From an uncultured Clostridia bacterium (lineage in GTDB: Bacteria > Bacillota > Clostridia > Oscillospirales > CAG-272), in contig CANBDB010000031.1 in NCBI GenBank assembly GCA_947367285.1, positions 1 to 12,624 on the forward strand: a DNA stretch of 12,624 nt, read 5' to 3'. The position numbers were made by a program, and so were the translations under genes. This document shows positions 1-4,370 of the stretch, piece after piece. Position 1 is the first letter of the stretch. Every line of letters starts with the position of its first letter. The notes under the pieces are model-generated. The model was not told where the DNA came from. It did no database searches and worked only from the letters and a program-made list of their open reading frames with translations.

Positions 1-5
1 AAACT

Positions 6-950
6 ATGTTTTGGATTATTTTAGCTATTGTACTAATCATCCTTGTTATTTCTTGTATCAAGGTAGTACCCCACACTGAGAGCTACGTTATTGAGCGTCT
101 TGGTAAGTTCCACGCAATTTGGGAAGCGGGACTTCATTTCCTTGCCCCCTTTGGAATTGATCGCGTAACCGCTCGTGCAACCACAAAGGAAAAGGTGCTT
201 GACACACCTCCTCAGAGCGTTATCACAAGCGATAACGTTCCTCTTACAATCGACGCGGTGGTTTACCACAAGACATTTGAACCTAAGCTCTACGCTTACG
301 GTGCGGCAAATCCCGTTGAGGCACTTGCAAACCTTACAACAACGACACTTCGTAACATCGTTGGTGAGCTTACTCTTGACGAATCTCTCACATCCCGTGA
401 CAGCATCAACGCGAAGATGACTGCTAGCCTTGATGCCGCAACTGACGAATGGGGTATTAGAGTAACCCGTGTTGAAATTAGAAATATTACTCCTTCTGCT
501 GACATCCGTGAGTCCATGGAAAAGCAGATGAAGGCTGAACGTGCAAGACGTGAGACACTTCTTGAAGCGGAAGGTCATAAGCAGGCGGTTATCACTCGTG
601 CAGAGGGTGATAAGCAGGCTATGATCCTTGCGGCTGAAGGTGAAAGAGATGCTCGTATCGCTCGCGCTGAAGGTGAAGCGAAGGCGGTTCTTCTTCAAAA
701 GCAGGCAGAGGCTGACGGTCTCCGCGCTATTATGGCTGCTTGTCCCACACCCGAGGTTATCGAGCTTAAGAGATATGAGGCTCTTGTTGAAATGGCTAAC
801 GGTACTGCATCCAAGCTCATCGTTCCTACCGATACAGTTGAAATGGTAAAGAAAAATGCCATCTTCACTGAAACAACAGGTCTCGGTGACGACACTCCCG
901 AAGCTCCCAAAGCAAAGAAACCCGTAAAGAAGGACGTTTGCTGCGACTAA
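6..950 (+). CDS. SPFH/Band 7 (paraslipin, stomatin-like) membrane protein
   Basis: A 314-aa protein of the stomatin/prohibitin/HflK superfamily, paraslipin type. Such proteins form large membrane-attached rings thought to organise membrane microdomains and membrane-protein quality control. One hydrophobic segment (about residues 2-20) anchors the N-terminus. It is followed by the typical start of the SPFH domain (about 21-180: VVPHTESYVIERLGKF, then DTPPQSVITSDNVPL). The helical tail has AEG at residues 188, 199, 210 and 221, an exact 11-residue period expected of the family's coiled coil. The C-terminus is Lys-rich and ends VCCD, which is not a family hallmark. The start codon lies five bases into the window, so its ribosome binding site is not visible. 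Residue 1 nevertheless matches the usual family start. A partner NfeD-type gene is often adjacent in this family, but none is seen downstream. Family certain; cellular role inferred. Confidence 0.93.
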   Translation: MFWIILAIVLIILVISCIKVVPHTESYVIERLGKFHAIWEAGLHFLAPFGIDRVTARATTKEKVLDTPPQSVITSDNVPLTIDAVVYHKTFEPKLYAYGAANPVEALANLTTTTLRNIVGELTLDESLTSRDSINAKMTASLDAATDEWGIRVTRVEIRNITPSADIRESMEKQMKAERARRETLLEAEGHKQAVITRAEGDKQAMILAAEGERDARIARAEGEAKAVLLQKQAEADGLRAIMAACPTPEVIELKRYEALVEMANGTASKLIVPTDTVEMVKKNAIFTETTGLGDDTPEAPKAKKPVKKDVCCD

Positions 951-962
951 TTTGAGGTAGCT

Positions 963-1151
963 ATGGCTGATAAGGACGAAAGATTTATAAAAACCTACTC
1001 AGAAGGTGCGTTTTCAGGAAATGGCTTTGAAATCTGGGTAGATAAAGAAACCGGTGTCAACTATGTTTGGCGCGCAACCGGCTATGCAGGCGGTCTGACG
1101 GTGCTTCTCGATAGAGAGGGTAAGCCCGTAATCACTGCGGTTGAAAAATAA
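963..1151 (+). CDS. DUF6440 family small protein
   Basis: A 62-aa protein that I recognise as the DUF6440 type. It has a charged N-terminus followed by a core reading EIWVDKETGVNYVW and GGLTVLLDREGKPVI, the family's characteristic 'VDKETGVNY...GGLTxLLDxxGKPVI' pattern. It has no signal peptide or membrane segment, so it is probably cytosolic. The function of the family is unknown. It begins 12 bases after the paraslipin stop, with a GAGGTAG ribosome binding site just upstream, so the two are very likely co-transcribed. A hairpin follows its stop codon immediately. Family moderately to highly sure; function unknown. Confidence 0.8.
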   Translation: MADKDERFIKTYSEGAFSGNGFEIWVDKETGVNYVWRATGYAGGLTVLLDREGKPVITAVEK

Positions 1152-1156
1152 ACAAA

Positions 1157-1190
1157 AGGGGGAGCTTATGTAAGCTCCCCTTAATACTAA
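1157..1190 (+). terminator. Hairpin terminator after the DUF6440 gene
   Basis: A nine-pair stem (1159-1167 GGGGAGCTT with 1172-1180 AAGCTCCCC) with a four-base loop lies six bases after the stop codon. The T-run after it is short and interrupted (TTAATA), so termination may be partial and let transcription continue into the next gene, which shows no clear promoter of its own. Confidence 0.65.
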
Positions 1191-1204
1191 CGATTGGAGA
1201 CGCT

Positions 1205-1684
1205 ATGAAATTACTTTTTAAGCAAAGAATGTTTTCGTGGTTTGACAGCTACGATATATACGACTCGGCGGGTAGGACTGTCTATACCGTTAAGGGCGAG
1301 CTCTCATGGGGACACCTGCTCCGCATCTATGATGCAAGCGGCAGGGAAGTAGGGTGCATAAAGCAGGAGATATGGACTTTCATGCCAAAATTTTATATGT
1401 ATCTCGGCGATGAATGTGTCGGAAGCATTTGCAAGGAATTTTCTCTATTTTCGCACAAATATAATATCGATTATAACGGTTGGCACGTTGAGGGCGACTG
1501 GGCGGAATGGGATTACTCCATTTTCAACGGTGCGGGACATAAGGTTGCCACTATAAACAAGGAATTATGGAAGTGGACGGACACGTACGTTATCGACGTT
1601 CATTATCCCGAGGACGCCATCTACGCGCTTATGCTCGTGCTTGCAATTGACGCAGAAAAATGCTCGAGAATGCTCGAGAGATAA
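1205..1684 (+). CDS. LURP-one-related (Tubby C-like, DUF567/YxjI-type) protein
   Basis: A 159-aa protein with the LURP-one-related fold pattern: repeated short beta hairpins of the form 'YDIYDSAGRTVYTVKGE', 'LRIYDASGREVGCIKQE', 'FYMYLGDECVGSICKEF' and 'YSIFNGAGHKVATINKE'. These build the closed barrel around a central helix (about residues 137-152) seen in Tubby-like proteins. Bacterial members such as YxjI have no settled function; lipid or membrane association is a common guess. It has no signal peptide. The start ATG is preceded by GGAGA. The last codons contain a near-perfect 10-bp tandem repeat (1661-1680) encoding CSR-MLER, possibly a small slippage product at the C-terminus. The gene sits after a weak terminator and before a coiled-coil protein gene. 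Confidence 0.85.
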   Translation: MKLLFKQRMFSWFDSYDIYDSAGRTVYTVKGELSWGHLLRIYDASGREVGCIKQEIWTFMPKFYMYLGDECVGSICKEFSLFSHKYNIDYNGWHVEGDWAEWDYSIFNGAGHKVATINKELWKWTDTYVIDVHYPEDAIYALMLVLAIDAEKCSRMLER

Positions 1685-1696
1685 TTGAGGTGAACC

Positions 1697-1732
1697 GGGG
1701 GCTTGATTGTGAGGTGTTGTTGAACAATCAAC
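1697..1732 (+). other. Inverted repeat between the LURP-one and coiled-coil genes
   Basis: TTGATTGT (1703-1710) and ACAATCAA (1724-1731) can form an eight-pair stem with a 13-base loop. Flanking G and C runs could extend it across a bulge. No T-run follows, so it is a poor intrinsic terminator; it might be an RNA element or a binding site. No convincing sigma-A promoter was found between 1685 and 1788. Confidence 0.35.
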
Positions 1733-1774
1733 CCAAACAAACCGTTCTGCCATAAAAATTATATTTTTCAATTC

Positions 1775-1782
1775 AAGGAGGG
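1775..1782 (+). promoter_or_regulatory. Strong ribosome binding site fixing a GTG start
   Basis: AAGGAGGG lies six bases before the GTG at 1789. It is the strongest Shine-Dalgarno match in the window and supports GTG as the start codon of the coiled-coil protein. Confidence 0.8.
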
Positions 1783-1788
1783 AATACC

Positions 1789-2715
1789 GTGACCTACTAT
1801 GATGAAGCCTTAAGAGGTTTGCAAGCCAAGTCGCAAAGAAAAAAGCACTTGAGTGTATCTCTTGAAGAAATGAAAAAACAAAAGAAACCGCTTGAACAAA
1901 AGTTGAAGCTTTTGAAAATATCAGCTTATAATGAAGAGGTTGACGTTTACAACCTCGAAAATAAAAATCTTACTTCAATCTTTTTGGATTTGATCGGAAA
2001 AAAGGAAAGCAAGCTGGAAAAGGAGCGCGCCGAGGAACTTGCGGCAAGGTTAAAACGCGACGCGGCACAGCGCGAGTTTGATGATCTTGTGCTTCGTATA
2101 AGAAATTGTGAGAGCGAGCTTGCCACACTTGGATGTGCGGATGAGCAATACCGTACAGCTCTTGACGAAAAACTCCTTGCAATTAAGAAATCAGGCAAGG
2201 CGGACGCAGATCACATACTTATTTTAGGGGAAAGAATCGCGATATGTGATAATCAAATTCGAGAGGTTGATGAGGCGCTTGACATAGCGGAAAACGCAAA
2301 GGATTTTGCTGACGAGGCGCTCTCCGAACTTGACTCGGCGGAGAACTGGGGAACATATGATATCTTTGGCGGCGGCCTTGCGACAAACATAGCAAAGCAC
2401 GACCATATAGGTAATGCCGATTTGTGCATGAAAAATCTCAAAAAAGAGCTCTTAAAGCTTAAAACCGAGCTTTGTGATGTAGAAATAGACGCGGATGTTG
2501 AAATAGTGATCGATGGATTTACAGAGTATGTCGATTTCTTTATAGACAATATTTTCACGGATTTTGAGGTTCTTGAACAAATCAAAGAAACGCGAAAGAG
2601 CGTTGAAAACACGTTTAGGCAAATCAAGGAGCTTATCAAAAAGCTCAATGACCTCAAAATGAATATTGTTTTGGAAAAAGCAAAGTTCCAGCTTGAGTTC
2701 GACCGACTCGCGTAG
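1789..2715 (+). CDS. Coiled-coil protein with a WGTYD-GGG-KHDHI core motif
   Basis: A 308-aa soluble protein that starts with GTG. Residues about 10-185 are mostly charged, Lys/Glu/Leu-rich helix expected to form coiled coil. In the middle is an uncharged stretch, WGTYDIFGGG (187-196), followed by KHDHI (203-207). Two more helical segments follow (about 208-235 and 260-305), with an acidic, hydrophobic patch between them (about 236-258). I have seen this 'WGTxDxxGGGxxxxxxKHxxI' signature in other uncharacterised bacterial coiled-coil proteins but cannot give it a verified family name or function. There is no signal peptide or transmembrane segment. It is the last gene before a good terminator. 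Its job might be a scaffold or stress-related protein, but that is a guess. Confidence 0.8.
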   Translation: MTYYDEALRGLQAKSQRKKHLSVSLEEMKKQKKPLEQKLKLLKISAYNEEVDVYNLENKNLTSIFLDLIGKKESKLEKERAEELAARLKRDAAQREFDDLVLRIRNCESELATLGCADEQYRTALDEKLLAIKKSGKADADHILILGERIAICDNQIREVDEALDIAENAKDFADEALSELDSAENWGTYDIFGGGLATNIAKHDHIGNADLCMKNLKKELLKLKTELCDVEIDADVEIVIDGFTEYVDFFIDNIFTDFEVLEQIKETRKSVENTFRQIKELIKKLNDLKMNIVLEKAKFQLEFDRLA

Positions 2716-2730
2716 AATTCAAAATAATAA

Positions 2731-2758
2731 AAACCCCTTGACACACAAGGGGTTTTTT
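2731..2758 (+). terminator. Intrinsic terminator after the coiled-coil gene
   Basis: AAACCCCTTG (2731-2740) pairs with CAAGGGGTTT (2746-2755) around a five-base loop, and a run of six T (2753-2758) follows. The stem's 3' end and T-run also form the spacer of the next gene's promoter. Confidence 0.9.
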
Positions 2759-2766
2759 GTTATCAT
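2738..2766 (+). promoter_or_regulatory. Sigma-A promoter of the XRE regulator, embedded in the terminator
   Basis: TTGACA (2738-2743), a 17-base spacer and TATCAT (2761-2766) make a near-consensus promoter. The -35 box overlaps the left arm and loop of the upstream terminator, and the spacer is its right arm plus T-run. Transcription would start near 2773, about 29 bases before the ATG. Confidence 0.75.
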
Positions 2767-2801
2767 TTATGTAACGATTTTCCCGAAAGGATTTTTAGAA
2801 A

Positions 2802-3317
2802 ATGGCAAGAGTTTCATCCAAAAAGGACAAAAATATATACCAGCAAACGCGCGAGAACCTCGACCTCTCCCGCGAGGGCGCGAGCGAGCTTCTCGAGTGG
2901 ATCTCCCCCGAGCGAATTGAACGAATTGAAAACGAAAAGAGCAACCCCAATCCCGACGAGGTGTTGCAAATGGCGGATAAATATAAATTGCCCCGACTTT
3001 GCAATTATTATTGCGCTAATCAGTGCCCAATCGGCCAGGAATACGTTCCCGAGATAAAGACGAAGGAACTTTCGCAAATAACGCTTGAGCTTTTGGCGTC
3101 ACTCAACGCGATGAATTCCCGTCGCGAGCGCCTCATTGAGATAACGGTGAACGGTAAAATCGACGACGCGGAAATTGAGGATTTCGTGCACATTCAAGAG
3201 GAGCTCGAGCGCATCTCTGTAACGGTTGAAACACTCCAGCTTTGGAGCGAGAGAATGCTCGCAAACGGCATCATCGACGAGGAAAAATATAACCGCATCA
3301 AAAACGGCAAAAAATGA
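2802..3317 (+). CDS. XRE-family helix-turn-helix regulator with CX3CX3C motif
   Basis: A 171-aa DNA-binding protein. Residues about 8-62 form an XRE/Cro-type helix-turn-helix (NIYQQTRENLDLSREGASEL, ending in the characteristic ERIERIENEKSNPNPDEVLQMAD). Directly after it comes LCNYYCANQCPIG with cysteines at 67, 71 and 75 (CX3CX3C), then a conserved helical C-terminal region (about 86-165) that could mediate dimerisation. I recognise close relatives with the same layout in Clostridia; their targets are unknown to me. The Cys triplet could bind a metal or Fe-S cluster or be redox-sensitive, which is inference. The gene stands alone between its own promoter and terminator. GAAAGGA sits 10 bases before the start. 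Confidence 0.88.
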   Translation: MARVSSKKDKNIYQQTRENLDLSREGASELLEWISPERIERIENEKSNPNPDEVLQMADKYKLPRLCNYYCANQCPIGQEYVPEIKTKELSQITLELLASLNAMNSRRERLIEITVNGKIDDAEIEDFVHIQEELERISVTVETLQLWSERMLANGIIDEEKYNRIKNGKK

Positions 3318-3333
3318 AATTTCATCACCAAAC

Positions 3334-3358
3334 GAGAGCAGTTGTGCTCTCTTTTTTT
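3334..3358 (+). terminator. Intrinsic terminator of the XRE regulator gene
   Basis: GAGAGCA (3334-3340) pairs with TGCTCTC (3345-3351) around GTTG. Seven T (3352-3358) follow. Confidence 0.9.
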
Positions 3359-3428
3359 ATTTTTTATAAAATTTTTTTCGCCCCACCTTCAACGCCCGTA
3401 TTATATATAATGTACAAAAAACATCAAA

Positions 3429-3461
3429 TTTCGACGAAAAATCCCCCTTTTTGAGTCGAAA
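3429..3461 (+). repeat. Inverted repeat upstream of the small pilin promoter
   Basis: TTTCGAC (3429-3435) pairs with GTCGAAA (3455-3461). Inside it, AAAAA (3437-3441) pairs with TTTTT (3448-3452), leaving a TCCCCC loop. It ends 34 bases before the -35 box, so it could be an upstream regulator site or a relic terminator. Confidence 0.45.
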
Positions 3462-3495
3462 AACCCTTCAACCTCAACAAAAATTGAGAAAACTA

Positions 3496-3524
3496 TTGAC
3501 ATTTGAGTCCTAAAGTAGTATAAT
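3496..3524 (+). promoter_or_regulatory. Perfect-consensus promoter of the small pilin gene
   Basis: TTGACA (3496-3501), a 17-base spacer and TATAAT (3519-3524) match the sigma-A consensus exactly, so strong expression is expected. The spacer TTTGAGTCCTAAAGTAG closely matches that of the giant pilin promoter at 4203-4231, which suggests a shared operator. Transcription would start near 3531. Confidence 0.9.
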
Positions 3525-3612
3525 GCATACATAGAAAGTCCGCGCTATATGATTTAGTGTGAACTTTGATGCACTCATTTGATTGCAAAAAACAAAAAAA
3601 TTTCAAAACAAA

Positions 3613-3620
3613 AAAGGAGA
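3613..3620 (+). promoter_or_regulatory. Ribosome binding site deciding the small pilin start
   Basis: AAAGGAGA lies eight bases before the ATG at 3629. The frame is open further upstream, as far as a TTG at 3566, but that start has no comparable site and would put 21 residues in front of the prepilin leader. The ATG at 3629 is therefore chosen. Confidence 0.85.
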
Positions 3621-3628
3621 TTAATCCA

Positions 3629-4021
3629 ATGAACACACGTAAAGGTTTCACACTCGTAGAGTTGCTCGTAGTTATCGCAATTCTCGCAATCCTCGCTACA
3701 GTATCTGTAGTTGGTTACACAGCATTTATTAGCAGCGCTGACGATGGTGCAGCTCTTTCTGAACTTTCCTCCGTAAAGACATTTATGGAAGGTTATGACT
3801 TGACAGCTGGAAACAGAGACGGTAAGGTTAGCATCGATGAAGTAAAAGCGGCTGTTGCTGATACAACAACTGAAGTATCTGCTAAGAAAGACAACATTTC
3901 TTACGATGAAACAAATAAGGTTGTTATTTATCAGACAAAGAATGCTAAAGATGAAGTAACAGGTTCTGCATATTGGAATCTTACCACAAACACTCTTACA
4001 CAGGGCGAATACAAGAAATAA
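3629..4021 (+). CDS. Small type IV prepilin-like protein with EF-hand-like loop
   Basis: A 130-aa prepilin with a short leader MNTRKG, then FTLVELLVVIAILAILATVS. This is the classic prepilin peptidase site: cleavage after G6, N-methylation of F7, and Glu at mature position 5. The hydrophobic helix spans about residues 7-33 and holds the subunit in the membrane and then in the fibre core. The globular part is small. Residues 60-71 (AGNRDGKVSIDE) resemble an EF-hand or dockerin calcium loop, with N62, D64, G65, V67, S68 and E71 in place but Ala at the first ligand position. There is no Cys. The gene has its own perfect promoter and a terminator, so it is a single-gene transcript and plausibly the abundant (major) subunit. 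It could instead be a type II secretion-like pseudopilin. Class certain, major-subunit role inferred. Confidence 0.92.
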   Translation: MNTRKGFTLVELLVVIAILAILATVSVVGYTAFISSADDGAALSELSSVKTFMEGYDLTAGNRDGKVSIDEVKAAVADTTTEVSAKKDNISYDETNKVVIYQTKNAKDEVTGSAYWNLTTNTLTQGEYKK

Positions 4022-4035
4022 TAACTTAACACCCC

Positions 4036-4063
4036 ACCCCCGAGCGAGCTCGGGGGTATTTTT
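4036..4063 (+). terminator. Intrinsic terminator of the small pilin gene
   Basis: ACCCCCGAG (4036-4044) pairs with CTCGGGGGT (4049-4057) around CGAG, followed by A and five T (4059-4063). It separates the two pilin transcripts. Confidence 0.9.
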
Positions 4064-4202
4064 ATGCAACCTACACTGCCCCTGTTTACTTCGAAAACCC
4101 GACAATTTTCCATTTTTACCCTGAAATTTTGTCAAAAATACACGAATTTTCCCAAAAACACTCACTTTTTTGGTCTAAAGCAAAGAGATTTCTCAATTAT
4201 TG

Positions 4203-4231
4203 TTGACATTTGTGTCCGAATGTGATATAAT
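4203..4231 (+). promoter_or_regulatory. Perfect-consensus promoter of the giant pilin operon
   Basis: TTGACA (4203-4208), a 17-base spacer and TATAAT (4226-4231) match the sigma-A consensus exactly. The spacer carries ACATT (4206-4210), eight bases, then AATGT (4219-4223), a perfect inverted repeat overlapping the -35 box. The block from the -35 to three bases past the -10 matches the small pilin promoter at 27 of 32 positions. Confidence 0.9.
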
Positions 4232-4237
4232 GCAACC

Positions 4238-4370
4238 GTAAAATGTGCGTATTGTACGCGCGCCCGCGCGCTCGTCAGTACACCATATAGCAAACGCGCG
4301 TAAACCGCGGCCGAAACCTTGGCACGTTTACATAAAAACAAAAACAAAAACATTACGGAGGAAAAAAGTA
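4238..4370 (+). other. Long, GC-rich structured 5' leader of the giant pilin mRNA
   Basis: The predicted leader is about 133 bases. Its first half is far richer in G+C than its surroundings. GCGCG (4258-4262) pairs with CGCGC (4267-4271), and a further CGCGCG at 4295-4300 could compete for pairing. GTAAAC (4300-4305) pairs with GTTTAC (4326-4331). The second half is an A-rich, probably unpaired tract leading to the ribosome binding site. It may control translation or mRNA stability; no known riboswitch class was recognised. Confidence 0.4.
4357..4361 (+). promoter_or_regulatory. Ribosome binding site deciding the giant pilin start
   Basis: GGAGG lies nine bases before the ATG at 4371. This start yields the leader MKHNTKKG directly before the FTLVE processing motif. 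A start at the upstream GTG (4245) would add 42 arginine- and proline-rich residues before the leader. Confidence 0.85.

Larger units (their letters stand above)
3318..3628 (+). other. Non-coding interval upstream of the small pilin gene
   Basis: This 311-base gap holds the XRE-gene terminator, an AT-rich stretch with C-rich patches, a hairpin-forming inverted repeat (3429-3461), a perfect sigma-A promoter (3496-3524) and an approximately 98-base A-rich leader with the ribosome binding site. A TATAAT at 3406-3411 has no -35 box at the right distance. I see no small gene in it. Confidence 0.7.
4022..4370 (+). other. Non-coding interval between the two pilin genes
   Basis: This 349-base gap holds the small pilin terminator (4036-4063), about 140 bases of AT-rich sequence with scattered C-runs where I see no feature, the second pilin promoter (4203-4231), and a long leader (about 4238-4370) with GC-rich pairing potential. 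The leader is open in the pilin frame from a GTG at 4245 but is not judged coding. Confidence 0.7.

Noticed and set aside
33..698. 221-aa minus-strand open frame opposite the paraslipin gene
   Set aside because: Cys- and Ser-rich composition without domain logic, entirely antisense to a certain gene.
1661..1680. 10-bp tandem repeat at the end of the LURP-one-related gene
   Set aside because: Only two units with one mismatch, inside coding sequence; noted in the gene entry but not considered a functional repeat.
2666..2920. 84-aa plus-strand open frame across the terminator before the XRE gene
   Set aside because: It overlaps the ends of two better genes and the terminator/promoter region; no ribosome binding site.
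3406..3411. TATAAT in the gap upstream of the small pilin
   Set aside because: The sequence at the -35 position is CCACCT, and a perfect promoter lies nearer the gene.
3806..3841. Calling the small pilin a cellulosomal dockerin
   Set aside because: Only one loop is present and the first calcium ligand is missing; dockerins have two repeats. EF-hand-like is as far as the sequence goes.
4245..4370. N-terminal extension of the giant pilin from a GTG
   Set aside because: It would add 42 Arg/Pro-rich residues before the prepilin leader. GGAGG before the ATG at 4371 and the short leader argue for the later start.
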